From the NCBI RefSeq assembly GCF_900143085.1, contig NZ_FRCZ01000003.1, positions 372,001 through 436,000 on the forward strand: 64,000 bases of DNA. The letters are read 5' to 3'. The DNA comes from Gracilibacillus kekensis. GTDB taxonomy: Bacteria; Bacillota; Bacilli; Bacillales; Amphibacillaceae. The position numbers and the translations under genes were made by a program. Every line of letters starts with the position of its first letter. The stretch's first letter is position 1. Positions 1-9,729 of this stretch are shown here, in pieces. The notes under the pieces are model-generated. The model searched no databases. It had not been told where the DNA came from and worked only from the letters and a program-made list of their open reading frames with translations.

Positions 1-1
1 T

Positions 2-1246
2 GATGAAGTGTTAATCGATCATATGGTAGCAGAATTCAAAAAAGAAAATGGTATTGATCTAGGTCAAGATAAAATGGCTCTTCAACGTCTAAAAGATGCA
101 GCAGAAAAAGCGAAAAAAGACTTGTCAGGTGTAGCTCAAACGCAAGTATCACTTCCGTTTATTACGGCTGGTGATGCAGGACCATTACACTTAGAAATGA
201 ACATAACTCGTGCAAAATTCGATGAGTTATCTGCAGATCTAGTAGAGAGAACAATGGGGCCAACTCGCCAAGCATTAAAAGATGCAGATCTTTCTGCAAG
301 CGAAATTGACAAAGTATTACTTGTAGGTGGTTCTACTCGTATCCCAGCGGTTCAGGAAGCTATCAAAAAAGAAGTTGGTAAAGATCCATCTAAAGGAGTT
401 AACCCTGATGAGGTTGTAGCACTTGGTGCAGCCATTCAAGGTGGGGTACTTCAAGGGGATGTTAAAGACGTTGTATTATTAGATGTTACACCACTTTCAC
501 TTGGTATTGAAACAATGGGGAGTGTGACAACTAAATTAATCGAACGTAACACAACGATCCCAACAAGTGCTCAACAGGTATTCTCAACAGCTGCTGATAA
601 CCAAACAGCAGTGGATATCCACGTTCTACAAGGTGAACGTGAAATGGCGCAAGATAACAAAACACTTGGTCGTTTCCAATTAACAGATATTCCACCAGCA
701 CCACGTGGTGTACCACAAATCGAAGTATCATTTGACATTGATGCAAATGGTATTGTAAATGTTCGTGCGAAAGACTTAGGCACAAATAAAGAACAATCGA
801 TTACGATTAAATCTTCTTCAGGTCTATCTGATGAAGAAGTAGAACAAATGGTGAAAGATGCGGAAGAAAATGCTGAAGAAGATAAAAAACGTCGTGAAGA
901 GATCGAACTTCGTAATGAAGCAGATCAGTTGGTATTCCAAACAGATAAAACTATGAAAGACCTTGGTGATAATGTAACTGAGGAAGAAAAGCAAAAAGCA
1001 GAAGCTGCAAAAGACGAATTAAAAGAAGCTTTAGAAGCGGATGATCAAGAACAAATTAAAGCGAAGAAAGAAGCTTTAGAAGAGCAGGTTCAAGCGCTAA
1101 CCATGAAAATGTATGAGCAAGCACAACAACAAGCTCAAGCAGAAGGTGGAGCTGAAGCTGAAGGTCAGCAAGCGGAAGACGATGTCGTAGATGCTGATTA
1201 CGAAGAAGTAGACGATGAAGACAAGAAAGACGAAGATAAAAAATAA
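2..1246 (+). CDS. dnaK: Chaperone protein DnaK (Hsp70), 5'-truncated by window edge
   Basis: Hsp70 ATPase chaperone that folds and protects cytosolic proteins with DnaJ and GrpE. Only the last 414 or so codons are present; the frame is open back to the first bases, so the gene starts upstream. Visible are the end of the nucleotide-binding domain with the Hsp70 signature [15 protein letters not shown], the substrate-binding domain ([17 protein letters not shown]), the helical lid, and an acidic tail ending in alternating D/E/K. A hairpin terminator follows, then a long repeat, so dnaK and dnaJ are separated by about 700 bp. Identity is certain; the 5' end and its CIRCE/HrcA control lie outside the window. 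Confidence 0.98.
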   Translation, partial: DEVLIDHMVAEFKKENGIDLGQDKMALQRLKDAAEKAKKDLSGVAQTQVSLPFITAGDAGPLHLEMNITRAKFDELSADLVERTMGPTRQALKDADLSASEIDKVLLVGGSTRIPAVQEAIKKEVGKDPSKGVNPDEVVALGAAIQGGVLQGDVKDVVLLDVTPLSLGIETMGSVTTKLIERNTTIPTSAQQVFSTAADNQTAVDIHVLQGEREMAQDNKTLGRFQLTDIPPAPRGVPQIEVSFDIDANGIVNVRAKDLGTNKEQSITIKSSSGLSDEEVEQMVKDAEENAEEDKKRREEIELRNEADQLVFQTDKTMKDLGDNVTEEEKQKAEAAKDELKEALEADDQEQIKAKKEALEEQVQALTMKMYEQAQQQAQAEGGAEAEGQQAEDDVVDADYEEVDDEDKKDEDKK

Positions 1247-1268
1247 CACAGATAGATAGGCAAAGTGT

Positions 1269-1309
1269 GAAAAAGTCAAAGTCAGATCCAAATGGCTTTG
1301 GCTTTTTCC
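1269..1309 (+). terminator. Rho-independent terminator after dnaK
   Basis: An imperfect stem with G-U pairs (GAAAAAGTCAAAGTCA against TGGCTTTGGCTTTTTCC) and a T-run inside the 3' arm lies 23 bp after the dnaK stop codon. It should end or attenuate the dnaK transcript before dnaJ. Confidence 0.7.
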
Positions 1310-1355
1310 ATGAATGATGAAAAACAACCACCAATCATACATTACCAGTAGACCA

Positions 1356-1822
1356 CACTGCGAAGTAAACAGAGTGGTAATTTTGAATGAAAGTGTGTGT
1401 GTAATAGTCGCTCCGGCTTGCCCACTTCGCTTTCCGGGGGGCATGCTCTTCAGCTAACTTTGAAAAGAAAAACACTTTTCAAAGTGGATCTTCAGATCAT
1501 GCTAATCCCCCAGGAGTCGAAGTGGACGCCTACGCTAGTTTGCAGTTCTACAAAGATTACGAGAATTGATATAACGACCTCTAACTCATTATTTCAATTA
1601 AATCCATATAGGTAGCTTAGAATGATAACTGTAACAACCGTTGTAGAATCTATTTATAGCGTAGGCCGCCCGCTTTCACTCCTGTGGGAACGTTTTACCT
1701 GAAGATCCACTTTTTCAAGCGATCTGTGCTTGAGAAAGTTAGCTGAAGGGAAAACCCCACGGAAAGGGAAGCGGGCAGCCGGAGCGGATGTCTAGTAAAT
1801 AAAACATTTCAAAATTACTATG
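1356..1822. repeat. Twin-hairpin interspersed element, copy 1 (subfamily I)
   Basis: Non-coding element between dnaK and dnaJ. The left arm (1410-1536) and right arm (1658-1786) are diverged inverted copies of one ~128-nt unit; each begins near GCTCCGGCTTGCC and has an internal AGCTAACTTT...AAAGTGGAT hairpin. A ~120-nt AT-rich spacer (1537-1657) separates them. The left end carries CACTGCGAAGTAAAC, which is inverted at the right end of copy 3. About 470 bp align with the copy at 29407-29914. No convincing ORF is present, so this is a foldback or MITE-like element or a structured RNA locus rather than an insertion sequence. Confidence 0.9.
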
Positions 1823-1875
1823 TCGATTACTTTTTAGTTTAGTTTTTTAATTGAGTTTTGGTTCGTTTTTTATGT

Positions 1876-1905
1876 TTGCTTATCATAATCGATCAATGTT
1901 ATTAT
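1876..1905 (+). promoter_or_regulatory. Candidate sigma-A promoter for dnaJ
   Basis: TTGCTT (1876-1881), an 18-bp spacer and TATTAT (1900-1905) lie about 40 bp before the dnaJ start. Because a terminator and a repeat separate dnaK from dnaJ, dnaJ probably needs its own promoter. The match is moderate only. Confidence 0.4.
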
Positions 1906-1944
1906 AAATGTTATGCAATAAACGAGCGGGAGTGTGATTTGTCA

Positions 1945-3069
1945 GTGAGTAAACGAGATTATTACGAGGTACTTGGTGTATCTAAAGATGCATCAAAAGA
2001 TGAGATAAAAAAAGCGTATCGTAAGTTAGCTAGAAAATATCATCCTGATGTGAATAAAGAAGAAGGTACTGACCAAAAATTTAAGGAAGTTAAAGAAGCA
2101 TATGAGGTACTCGGTAACGAACAAAAGAAAGCACAGTATGATCAATTTGGTCATGCAGGTCCACAAAGTCAGGGTGGATTTGGCGGCTTCGGTGGTGGTG
2201 AAGACTTTGGCGGTTTCGGAGATATTTTCGACATGTTTTTCGGTGGTGGTGGTCGAAGAGATCCAAATGCCCCACGCCAAGGTAACGATTTGCAATATGC
2301 CATGACACTAGAGTTCGAAGATGCTATTTTTGGAAAAGAAACTGATATTCAGATACCAAAAGAAGAAGATTGTGATACTTGTGATGGTTCTGGAGCTAAG
2401 CCTGGAACAAAACCAGAAACTTGTTCGCATTGTAACGGTAGCGGACAATTAAATGTAGAGCAGAATACGCCTTTTGGTCGAGTTGTCAATCGAAGAGTAT
2501 GTCATCACTGTCAAGGTACAGGTAAAATGATTAAAGAGAAATGTTCTACATGTGGTGGTCAAGGGAAAGTACAAACACGTAAGAAAATTCACATTAGTAT
2601 TCCAGCAGGTATTGATGAAGGACAACAGATACGTGTACCTGGGCAAGGGGAACCAGGTGTAAATGGCGGTCCAGCTGGAGATCTTTATGTAGTTATTCAA
2701 GTGAAGAGTCATGAATTTTATGAACGTGAAGGCGATCATATTTATTGTGAAATGCCAATTACATTCACTCAAGCTGCTTTAGGTGATGAAATTGAAGTGC
2801 CTACACTACATGGCAAAGTAAAATTAAAAGTGCCAGCAGGTACACAGACAGGAAAAACTTTCCGGTTAAAAGGAAAAGGTGCTCCAAATGTCCGAGGATA
2901 TGGTCAAGGAGACCAACATATAAAAATTCGAGTGATTACTCCAACAAATTTGAGTGATCGTCAAAAAGACTTATTAAGAGAATTTAATGAAATAAGTGGG
3001 AATCAACCAACAGATGAACATGAAGATTCTTTTTTTCAGCGAGTAAAAAGAGCTTTTAAAGGTGAGTAA
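1945..3069 (+). CDS. dnaJ: Chaperone protein DnaJ (Hsp40)
   Basis: Co-chaperone that stimulates the DnaK ATPase and delivers unfolded clients. From the GTG at 1945 the product has 374 residues, the usual length, and begins [12 protein letters not shown]. It shows the J domain with its HPD motif, a Gly/Phe-rich linker, four zinc-binding CxxCxGxG repeats ([32 protein letters not shown]) and the C-terminal client-binding domain. A GGGAG at 1928-1932 is 12 nt from this GTG but only 6 nt from an in-frame TTG at 1939, so a start two codons earlier is quite possible. prmA, rsmE and mtaB follow in close succession as one likely operon. Confidence 0.97.
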   Translation: MSKRDYYEVLGVSKDASKDEIKKAYRKLARKYHPDVNKEEGTDQKFKEVKEAYEVLGNEQKKAQYDQFGHAGPQSQGGFGGFGGGEDFGGFGDIFDMFFGGGGRRDPNAPRQGNDLQYAMTLEFEDAIFGKETDIQIPKEEDCDTCDGSGAKPGTKPETCSHCNGSGQLNVEQNTPFGRVVNRRVCHHCQGTGKMIKEKCSTCGGQGKVQTRKKIHISIPAGIDEGQQIRVPGQGEPGVNGGPAGDLYVVIQVKSHEFYEREGDHIYCEMPITFTQAALGDEIEVPTLHGKVKLKVPAGTQTGKTFRLKGKGAPNVRGYGQGDQHIKIRVITPTNLSDRQKDLLREFNEISGNQPTDEHEDSFFQRVKRAFKGE

Positions 3070-3107
3070 TCCATTTTGGAAATCTTTGAAAAAGTGAGTT
3101 GATCTGT

Positions 3108-4058
3108 TTGAAGTGGACAGAGCTGTGTATCTATACAACCAATGAAGCAATAGAACCAATTTCCAATATTATTCATGAAGCAGGTGCCAGTGGTGTTGTG
3201 ATAGAAGATCGTCAGGAATTAGACAAAGAAAGAGAAACTCCCTTTGGGGAAATTTATGATTTAAATCCTGATGACTATCCAGAGGAAGGTGTGCGTCTAA
3301 AAGCGTACCTTCCTGTTAATAGTTTTCTAGGCGAAACGGTATCTGAGATTAAGCAAGCAATTAATAATTTACTATTATATGATATCGATATTGGGTTAAA
3401 CAAAATTACATTAAGTGAAGTGAACGAAGAACAATGGGCGACAGCTTGGAAAAAATATTATAAACCAGTAAAAATCTCAGAACGAGTCACTATCACACCA
3501 ACATGGGAAGACTATCAGCCTGTCTCAACAGATGAACTTATTATTGAATTAGATCCTGGGATGGCCTTTGGTACAGGTACACACCCTACAACCGTTTTAA
3601 GTATTCAAGCCTTAGAGAGATACATAGAAAAAGGTCAGATCGTAATGGATGTTGGATGCGGTTCCGGTGTGTTAAGTGTTGCTTCTATTTTATTAGGAGC
3701 TGATAAAGTATTAGCTTATGACTTGGATGAAGTAGCGGTTGAGAGTACCAGACTTAATGTAAAAGTAAATAAAGTTGCTCAACAAGTTGTGGTAAAACAA
3801 AATAACTTGTTGGAACATGTGAAGGAAGAAGCAGATATTATTGTTGCGAATATCCTTGCTGAAATCATTTTGCGTTTTGAACAGGATGCATATAAATTGC
3901 TGAAACCAGGTGGCTATTTTATTACATCAGGAATTATTCAAAACAAAAAAGAAAATGTTAAAGAAGGCCTTTTAAATGCTGGCTTTGAAATTTTAGAAGT
4001 CAATCAAATGGAAGATTGGATCTCGATTATTGCACAAAAGCCTGAAGGAAGTAGGTAA
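3108..4058 (+). CDS. prmA: Ribosomal protein L11 methyltransferase PrmA
   Basis: SAM-dependent enzyme that methylates ribosomal protein L11. 316 residues. The C-terminal Rossmann domain has the SAM motif DVGCGSGVLS and the catalytic-loop region VANILAEII; the N-terminal half is the L11-recognition domain. The TTG at 3108 is chosen because the product then begins MKWTEL as in Bacillus relatives and a GTGAG-like site lies about 10 nt upstream; a TTG at 3099 has almost no spacing from that site. It follows dnaJ by 38 bp and precedes rsmE by 4 bp, the conserved dnaJ-prmA-rsmE-mtaB order. Confidence 0.95.
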   Translation: MKWTELCIYTTNEAIEPISNIIHEAGASGVVIEDRQELDKERETPFGEIYDLNPDDYPEEGVRLKAYLPVNSFLGETVSEIKQAINNLLLYDIDIGLNKITLSEVNEEQWATAWKKYYKPVKISERVTITPTWEDYQPVSTDELIIELDPGMAFGTGTHPTTVLSIQALERYIEKGQIVMDVGCGSGVLSVASILLGADKVLAYDLDEVAVESTRLNVKVNKVAQQVVVKQNNLLEHVKEEADIIVANILAEIILRFEQDAYKLLKPGGYFITSGIIQNKKENVKEGLLNAGFEILEVNQMEDWISIIAQKPEGSR

Positions 4059-4062
4059 TCGG

Positions 4063-4815
4063 ATGCAACGATATTTTATTAGTAGGAACAACTGGAAAGA
4101 AAATGATGTTCAAATAGTTGACGATGATTACCATCATATTGTGAATGTCATGCGAATGTCGAATGATGATCAGTTGATTGCAAATCGAGAGGACGGAAAG
4201 TCTGCGATTTGTGAAATTGTTAATATTACTGAAAATGTGGTGGAAGCTAAAGTAATGGAATGGTTGGATGAATCTACGGAATCACCAATATCAATTACCA
4301 TCGTACAAGGTTTGCCAAAAGGTGATAAGTGGGAGTTCATACTACAAAAAGGTACTGAATTGGGTGCGTCCCATTTCATCCCTTTTCAAGCAGAGCGTTC
4401 TGTCGTAAAATGGGAACCAAAAAAGGTGGAAAAAAAACTACCAAGATGGCAGAAAATCGTTAAAGAGGCTAGTGAACAGTCTCACCGAACAAAAATTCCT
4501 ACCATCGATACGGTATTTTCGACTAGAGATCTAATTGAGGCAAGTAATAATTATGATTGGAAGTTTTTTGCTTATGAAGAAACAACAAGAGGCGAAAAAT
4601 CACAGAAACTTCATCATTTTTTATCGAAAATAAGTGAAGGTCAATCAGTGTTAATTTGTGTTGGTCCTGAAGGTGGCTTCACTGAAAATGAAGCTGAAAA
4701 TTTTCAAGAGGCTGATTTTGAAGCGATTCGACTTGGTCCAAGAATTTTACGAACGGAAACTGCACCTCTATACGTGTTAGCTAACTTATCTTATTATTTT
4801 GAAGAAATGAGGTGA
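4063..4815 (+). CDS. rsmE: 16S rRNA m3U1498 methyltransferase RsmE
   Basis: SPOUT-class methyltransferase that modifies U1498 of 16S rRNA in the assembled small subunit. 250 residues. An N-terminal PUA-like domain is followed by the knotted SAM-binding domain with GPEGGF and LGPRILRTETAPL, the family hallmarks. The ATG at 4063 follows GAAGGAAGTAGG and gives the usual N-terminus MQRYFISR; the reading frame also stays open upstream into prmA, but that extension lacks family support. It sits between prmA and mtaB with 4-bp gaps and is presumably co-transcribed. Confidence 0.95.
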   Translation: MQRYFISRNNWKENDVQIVDDDYHHIVNVMRMSNDDQLIANREDGKSAICEIVNITENVVEAKVMEWLDESTESPISITIVQGLPKGDKWEFILQKGTELGASHFIPFQAERSVVKWEPKKVEKKLPRWQKIVKEASEQSHRTKIPTIDTVFSTRDLIEASNNYDWKFFAYEETTRGEKSQKLHHFLSKISEGQSVLICVGPEGGFTENEAENFQEADFEAIRLGPRILRTETAPLYVLANLSYYFEEMR

Positions 4816-4819
4816 TGAA

Positions 4820-6157
4820 ATGCCTGTAGTGGCTTTTCATACGTTAGGTTGTAAAGTAAATCATTATGAAACAGAAGGAATTTGGCAAAAGTTTAAAAAC
4901 GAAGGTTATGAACGTGTCGATTTTGATCACCATGCCGATGTGTATGTCATTAATACATGTACGGTTACTAATACAGGTGATAAGAAAAGTCGTCAAGTTA
5001 TCCGTCGTGCAATTCGGAGTAATCCTGAAGCAGTTGTTTGTGTAACAGGCTGTTATGCACAAACCTCTCCAGGTGAAATTATGGAAATCCCTGGTGTCGA
5101 TATAGTAGTTGGAACACAAGACCGTGGAAAGATGATTGAATATATTGAAGAACATCAAGAACATCGTCAACCAATCAATGGTGTCTCAAATATTATGAAG
5201 AATCGAGTATTTGAAGAAATGGATGTTCCACAATTTTCTGATCGTACACGTGCATCTTTAAAAATTCAAGAAGGTTGTAACAACTTCTGTACATTCTGTA
5301 TTATCCCGTGGTCTAGAGGTCTTTTACGTTCCAGAGAGCCAGAGAATGTTTTAAAACAAGCAAAACAATTAGTTGAAGCTGGCTATAAAGAAGTTGTCTT
5401 AACTGGAATTCACACGGCAGGTTATGGTGAAGACATGAAGGACTATAATTTCGCTAGGTTGTTACGAGACCTAGAATCAAAAGTTGAAGGTCTTAAACGA
5501 ATTCGTATTTCTTCAATTGAAGCAAGTCAAATCACGGATGAAGTGATCGAAGTGTTGGATGCTTCAGAAAAAGTGGTACCTCATTTACATATACCATTGC
5601 AATCAGGATCTGACACAGTATTAGAAAGAATGCGCCGGAAATACACAACAGATTTTTATAAAAAACGAGTGGAAAAAATTCAAAAAGCACTTCCTCATTT
5701 GGCAATTACTTCAGATGTTATTGTTGGTTTTCCTGGTGAAACAGCTGAAGAATTTCAGGAAACATCTGATTTTATTAAAGAAATTGGTTATTCGGAGTTA
5801 CATGTGTTCCCTTTTTCAAGAAGAACCGGTACACCTGCGGCTCGTATGGATAATCAAGTGGATGATGAGGTCAAAAATAAGCGGGTACAGCTTTTAATAG
5901 ACCAATCGAATCAACAAGCGTTAGAATATGCAAAGCAATATGAAGAAAAAGTTGTGGAAGTAATTCCGGAAGAGACATTTGATAACGAACAGCCCAATAT
6001 ATTGGTAGGTTATTCGGATAATTATCTTAAGGTGAGATTCGAAGGCACGAAAGACATGATTGGTGAAATTGTTCGTGTAAAAATTAAAAAAGCAGGTTAT
6101 CCATATAATGAGGGACAATTTGTCCGAGTAATGGATGATGCCGCATTATCTATTTAA
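4820..6157 (+). CDS. mtaB: tRNA t6A37 methylthiotransferase MtaB
   Basis: Radical-SAM enzyme that converts t6A37 to ms2t6A in tRNAs reading ANN codons (B. subtilis YqeV). 445 residues. The N-terminal methylthiotransferase domain supplies three cluster cysteines (TLGCKVN, NTCTVTN, VTGCYAQ). The radical-SAM core has CNNFCTFC, the CxxxCxxC motif for the second 4Fe-4S cluster. A TRAM domain for tRNA binding ends the protein. A GAGGTGAT site precedes the ATG, 4 bp after rsmE. A terminator follows, so this is the last gene of the dnaJ operon. Confidence 0.96.
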   Translation: MPVVAFHTLGCKVNHYETEGIWQKFKNEGYERVDFDHHADVYVINTCTVTNTGDKKSRQVIRRAIRSNPEAVVCVTGCYAQTSPGEIMEIPGVDIVVGTQDRGKMIEYIEEHQEHRQPINGVSNIMKNRVFEEMDVPQFSDRTRASLKIQEGCNNFCTFCIIPWSRGLLRSREPENVLKQAKQLVEAGYKEVVLTGIHTAGYGEDMKDYNFARLLRDLESKVEGLKRIRISSIEASQITDEVIEVLDASEKVVPHLHIPLQSGSDTVLERMRRKYTTDFYKKRVEKIQKALPHLAITSDVIVGFPGETAEEFQETSDFIKEIGYSELHVFPFSRRTGTPAARMDNQVDDEVKNKRVQLLIDQSNQQALEYAKQYEEKVVEVIPEETFDNEQPNILVGYSDNYLKVRFEGTKDMIGEIVRVKIKKAGYPYNEGQFVRVMDDAALSI

Positions 6158-6195
6158 CATATAAATTTTAGACATTAGTATCTATAAGTTTGTAA

Positions 6196-6243
6196 GATCC
6201 AAACGTAATATTGAGTATTTTTCGATAACGCTTGGATTTTTTT
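6196..6243 (+). terminator. Terminator after mtaB
   Basis: Stem GATCCAAACG / CGCTTGGATT with an AT-rich loop and a run of seven T residues, 38 bp after the mtaB stop. Confidence 0.75.
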
Positions 6244-6383
6244 CTATTCTAGAAGGATATTTCGACATAAGTTTATAAAAAGCTTCAGATTTTACACTTA
6301 CCTGTACTTAGGTGAGTTTAAATAGACCTCTGTGACTAATAGATATATCTTACTTATGTACATTAAATTTATTACTAAAACGG

Positions 6384-6412
6384 TTGACCTATATTGGCCG
6401 GTATATTATAAT
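6384..6412 (+). promoter_or_regulatory. Sigma-A promoter of rpsU-yqeY
   Basis: TTGACC (6384-6389), 17-bp spacer, TATAAT (6407-6412), about 70 bp before the rpsU start. It is close to consensus. A perfect Spo0A-box heptamer (TTCGACA, 6261-6267) lies 115 bp upstream. The rest of the 6158-6480 gap is AT-rich with no further signal seen. Confidence 0.85.
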
Positions 6413-6480
6413 TGCAAAGAGACATATGTATGTATATGTCTGATTAATTTTTTTGTATGCTTCGGAGGGAGGGAAATTGC

Positions 6481-6657
6481 ATGTCTAACACAACTCGCGT
6501 TCGTAAAAACGAGTCACTTGAAGATGCTCTTCGTCGCTTTAAGCGTAGTGTATCAAAATCTGGTACATTATCTGAATATCGTAAGCGTGAATTTTATGAA
6601 AAACCTAGTGTTCGCCGTAAGAAAAAATCGGAGGCAGCTAGAAAGCGTAAATTTTAA
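6481..6657 (+). CDS. rpsU: 30S ribosomal protein S21
   Basis: Small, very basic ribosomal protein of the 30S subunit; 58 residues, the usual length, beginning [20 protein letters not shown] and ending in the Lys/Arg-rich tail typical of bS21. The ATG at 6481 has a strong GGAGGGAGGGA site; an upstream in-frame extension from 6457 overlaps that site and is not real. yqeY follows after 18 bp, the standard Bacillus pair. It is transcribed from the promoter at 6384-6412. Confidence 0.97.
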   Translation: MSNTTRVRKNESLEDALRRFKRSVSKSGTLSEYRKREFYEKPSVRRKKKSEAARKRKF

Positions 6658-6675
6658 AGAGGGTGTAATGTACTA

Positions 6676-7122
6676 ATGGCAATCGTTGAACTTTTGAACC
6701 AAGATATGAAGCAAGCGATGAAGAACAAAGATAAAGTAAAATTAGGTGTAATCCGTATGGTCAAAGCATCGATGCAAAATGAAGCCATTAAAACAAAGAA
6801 AGATGCATTGTCTGAAGAAGAAGAATTAACGGTTTTAGCTAGAGAGCTAAAACAAAGAAAAGATTCCCTCCACGAATTTAAAGAAGCTGGACGCGAAGAT
6901 CTTGTAAGCCAATTAGAAGATGAAATTAAAATAATACAAGCTTATATGCCTGAACAATTATCTGATGAAGAATTAGAACAAATAGTTGTACAGACGATCG
7001 AGGAAGTTCAAGCTCAATCGAAAAAAGATATGGGAAAAGTAATGAGCGCTCTGATGCCTAAAGTAAAAGGTAAAGCAGAAGGTTCACGAGTGAATCAATT
7101 GGTTCAAAAGAACTTATCATAG
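6676..7122 (+). CDS. yqeY: GatB/YqeY domain protein
   Basis: 148-residue helical protein of the YqeY family, related to the tRNA-binding C-terminal domain of GatB, the amidotransferase subunit. It starts [20 protein letters not shown] and carries the family feature [14 protein letters not shown] near residue 94. Its cellular function is not firmly established; tRNA or aminoacyl-tRNA quality control is a common guess. It lies downstream of rpsU in one operon, which ends at the terminator 7149-7188. Confidence 0.93.
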   Translation: MAIVELLNQDMKQAMKNKDKVKLGVIRMVKASMQNEAIKTKKDALSEEEELTVLARELKQRKDSLHEFKEAGREDLVSQLEDEIKIIQAYMPEQLSDEELEQIVVQTIEEVQAQSKKDMGKVMSALMPKVKGKAEGSRVNQLVQKNLS

Positions 7123-7148
7123 AACGAATATAAATGATCTCATTCAAC

Positions 7149-7188
7149 AAAAGGCTCTTAGCTATTCATTTTAGCTGAGGGTCTTTTT
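7149..7188 (+). terminator. Terminator after yqeY
   Basis: AAGGCTCTTAGCT / AGCTGAGGGTCTT stem with G-U pairs followed by TTTTT, ending the rpsU-yqeY unit. Confidence 0.8.
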
Positions 7189-7271
7189 GTTTCGCTCTGT
7201 TTGGGCTTTCCCTTTATAGTCTATTTGTGATAAACTGTATGCGTTGACACTAGTAATTAAGTAACGAAAAA

Positions 7272-7298
7272 TGAAACCTTTACTACATAATTTTCGTA
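7272..7298 (+). promoter_or_regulatory. Sigma-W-type ECF promoter of the floA operon
   Basis: TGAAAC (7272-7277), a 17-bp spacer and CGTA (7295-7298, reading CGTAAT) match the B. subtilis sigma-W consensus TGAAAC-N16/17-CGTA. The downstream genes are orthologues of yqeZ-floA, a known sigma-W operon in B. subtilis. The match is seen; recognition by a sigma-W orthologue is inferred. Confidence 0.8.
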
Positions 7299-7338
7299 AT
7301 ACTATTAATAAATATTAAACAGGGAGGGAGGTCATGGA

Positions 7339-8664
7339 TTGAAAAATTTCGTCAAGTGGATCTTGTTATCTATTTCACTTTTTTTATTAATTCTTAATCT
7401 AGACTTTAATCAAGTGAAAGCCGAAGAAAATGGAGAAGGTAAAATAGTATATGTGATACCTATCGAAAATACTGTGGAACGTGGATTAGAAGCATTTCTG
7501 GAAAGAACAACCACAGAAGCCACAGAAGCTAACGCGGACCACATTATATTCGAGATTAATACACCAGGCGGACGTGTAGATGCTGCAGAAAACATTGGTG
7601 AAATTCTTCAAGATTTAGAAATCGAAACCACTTCATATATCACCGTTAAGGCATTGTCCGCAGGCTCCTATATAGCACTAAATACTGATAATATTTATAT
7701 GAAACCTCAAGCAAGTATGGGAGCAAGTGGAGTTATTACCTCAGATGGGAATGCGGCAGATAAAAAAGCACAATCAGCATGGATAGCGAGTATGAGAGGT
7801 GCAGCAGCTTCTAAAGGAAGGGATCCGTTATATGCGGAGGCGATGGCGAACACCGAAATAGACTTACCTGAATACGGTGCGCCTGAAGGTGAGTTTCTGA
7901 CATTAGACGCTAATTACGCAGTAGACGTTGAATATGCGAATGGAATTGTAAATCATCGAACTGATTTATTAAATCAACTTTCTTTATCACAAGCCGAAAT
8001 AGTAGAAACGGAAACGACAGCAGCAGAGGGGTTAGCTAGATTTTTGACAAACCCTGTTGTTGTGCCAATTTTGTTATCTCTGGCAAGCATCGGATTGATC
8101 GTAGAACTATACTCACCGGGATTTGGGATACCAGGATCAGTAGGTTTGATTTCGTTAGTCTTATATTTTTATGGACATATTGTAGCTGGACTTGCTGGTT
8201 ATGAAACGATTGTATTATTAGTACTGGGAATTGTTTTAATTATTATCGAAATATTTGCTCCAGGTGGTATACTTGGCTTCATTGGATTAGGTGCGATAGT
8301 TGCGGCGTTATTTATGTCAACGGATGATGTCGGTCACATGGCTTTAAGTATTACTATCGCACTAGTTTCCAGTATTGTAGTAGCCGTTATTCTGTTCAAA
8401 ACAATTGGATTGGAAAAAGGAGTTCTCCGACACATGATTTTGCAAGACTCCACAAGCACTGAGCAAGGCTATGTGTCTTCCGTGAATCGACCAGACTTAA
8501 TTGGCCAAGAAGGGATATCTGTTACGCCATTAAGACCAGCCGGTACCGCAGAATTTTCAGAAGAAAGACTGGATGTGGTGACAGAAGGAGCATTTATTAA
8601 CGTAAACACAGCGATTAAGATAGTAAAAGTCGAAGGTTCACGTATAGTAGTTAGAAAGGTTTAA
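7339..8664 (+). CDS. NfeD-family membrane serine protease (YqeZ-like)
   Basis: 441-residue membrane protein encoded with a flotillin, as in B. subtilis yqeZ-floA. A signal peptide (about residues 1-28) leads into a ClpP/SppA-fold protease domain; ALSAGSYIALNTD holds the likely nucleophilic Ser and a Lys follows near YMKPQASMGASG. Four to five transmembrane helices (about residues 235-355) and a C-terminal OB-fold NfeD domain follow. The TTG at 7339 is the only start compatible with the GGGAGGGAGG site; the ATG at 7334 is out of frame. It is thought to process or partner the flotillin in envelope-stress defence. floA follows after 25 bp. Confidence 0.92.
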   Translation: MKNFVKWILLSISLFLLILNLDFNQVKAEENGEGKIVYVIPIENTVERGLEAFLERTTTEATEANADHIIFEINTPGGRVDAAENIGEILQDLEIETTSYITVKALSAGSYIALNTDNIYMKPQASMGASGVITSDGNAADKKAQSAWIASMRGAAASKGRDPLYAEAMANTEIDLPEYGAPEGEFLTLDANYAVDVEYANGIVNHRTDLLNQLSLSQAEIVETETTAAEGLARFLTNPVVVPILLSLASIGLIVELYSPGFGIPGSVGLISLVLYFYGHIVAGLAGYETIVLLVLGIVLIIIEIFAPGGILGFIGLGAIVAALFMSTDDVGHMALSITIALVSSIVVAVILFKTIGLEKGVLRHMILQDSTSTEQGYVSSVNRPDLIGQEGISVTPLRPAGTAEFSEERLDVVTEGAFINVNTAIKIVKVEGSRIVVRKV

Positions 8665-8689
8665 TTTTATATATTAGGAGGAAAAAAAC

Positions 8690-9694
8690 ATGTCACAAGA
8701 ATTAGAAGTAATTTTTCCAATTATCATTATTGGTTTGATTGTCATTGCAGTTGCTATACTCTTTACATTTATCCCTGTTATGCTTTGGATTAGTGCATTA
8801 GCAGCAGGTGTAAGAGTTAGTATTTTTACCTTAGTAGGGATGCGTTTAAGAAGGGTTGTCCCATCTCGTGTTATTAATCCATTAATCAAAGCACATAAAG
8901 CGGGATTAGACGTTAATACCAATCAATTAGAGAGTCACTTTTTAGCAGGTGGTAATGTTGATCGAGTAGTAAATGCGTTAATAGCTGCACAAAGAGCTAA
9001 CATAGAGTTAAGTTTTGAACGTTGCGCTGCCATTGACTTAGCAGGACGTGACGTACTAGAAGCTGTGCAAATGAGTGTTAATCCGAAAGTAATCGAAACA
9101 CCTTTTATCGCAGGTATTTCAATGGATGGTATTGAAGTAAAAGCGAAAGCACGTATTACTGTAAGAGCAAACATCGATCGCTTAGTCGGTGGTGCTGGTG
9201 AAGAAACCATCATTGCTCGTGTCGGTGAAGGTGTTGTTAGTACAATTGGTAGTGCTAAAGCCCATACAGAAGTTTTGGAGAATCCAGACTCTATCTCTCA
9301 TAATGTTTTAGATCGTGGTTTAGACGCTGGTACCGCGTTTGAAATCCTGTCCATCGATATTGCTGATGTGGATATCGGTAAAAACATCGGTGCGATTCTG
9401 CAAACAGATCAAGCTGAAGCAGATAAAAATATTGCCCAAGCAAAAGCAGAAGAGCGTCGTGCGATGGCAGTTGCTCAAGAACAAGAAATGGTTGCAAAAG
9501 TTCAGGAAATGCGTGCAAAAGTTGTTGAAGCAGAGGCGGAAGTTCCACAAGCATTGGCAGAAGCTTTACGCTCTGGCAAAATGGGTGTTATGGATTATAT
9601 GAATTACAAAAATATTGATGCCGATACTGATATGCGTGATTCTATTGGTAAACTAACAGATACAGATAATGATGAAGACGACTTTAATAAGTAA
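8690..9694 (+). CDS. floA: Flotillin-like protein FloA
   Basis: 334-residue membrane scaffold protein that marks functional membrane microdomains. An N-terminal hydrophobic hairpin (about residues 8-45) anchors it, an SPFH-like domain follows ([24 protein letters not shown]), and a coiled-coil region rich in A/E/Q (about residues 230-300, [18 protein letters not shown]) drives oligomerisation. The strong GGAGGAAAA site precedes the ATG. In B. subtilis FloA (YqfA) is under sigma-W control and contributes to resistance to envelope stress; the sigma-W-type promoter at 7272 suggests the same here. Confidence 0.96.
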   Translation: MSQELEVIFPIIIIGLIVIAVAILFTFIPVMLWISALAAGVRVSIFTLVGMRLRRVVPSRVINPLIKAHKAGLDVNTNQLESHFLAGGNVDRVVNALIAAQRANIELSFERCAAIDLAGRDVLEAVQMSVNPKVIETPFIAGISMDGIEVKAKARITVRANIDRLVGGAGEETIIARVGEGVVSTIGSAKAHTEVLENPDSISHNVLDRGLDAGTAFEILSIDIADVDIGKNIGAILQTDQAEADKNIAQAKAEERRAMAVAQEQEMVAKVQEMRAKVVEAEAEVPQALAEALRSGKMGVMDYMNYKNIDADTDMRDSIGKLTDTDNDEDDFNK

Positions 9695-9729
9695 GAAATC
9701 CTATTAACGTATTTTTTCGTTATACAAGA

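Noticed and set aside
1410-1536. Twin-hairpin arm as a bacterial group II intron or OLE RNA
   Set aside because: No group II domain V/VI or intron ORF, and OLE RNA is a single ~600-nt RNA with a protein partner gene, whereas this is repeated and symmetric.
1397-1615. 72-residue open frame inside twin-hairpin copy 1
   Set aside because: Overlaps the repeat arm, not conserved in the other copies' frames, no ribosome binding site, and composition follows the inverted repeat.
6332-6676. 114-residue open frame overlapping rpsU in another frame
   Set aside because: Overlaps the strong rpsU promoter, its ribosome binding site and the rpsU reading frame; Cys/Phe-rich nonsense composition.
8674-9554. 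Several antisense open frames over floA
   Set aside because: Mirror frames of a strongly coding gene; no ribosome binding site and no sensible protein features.
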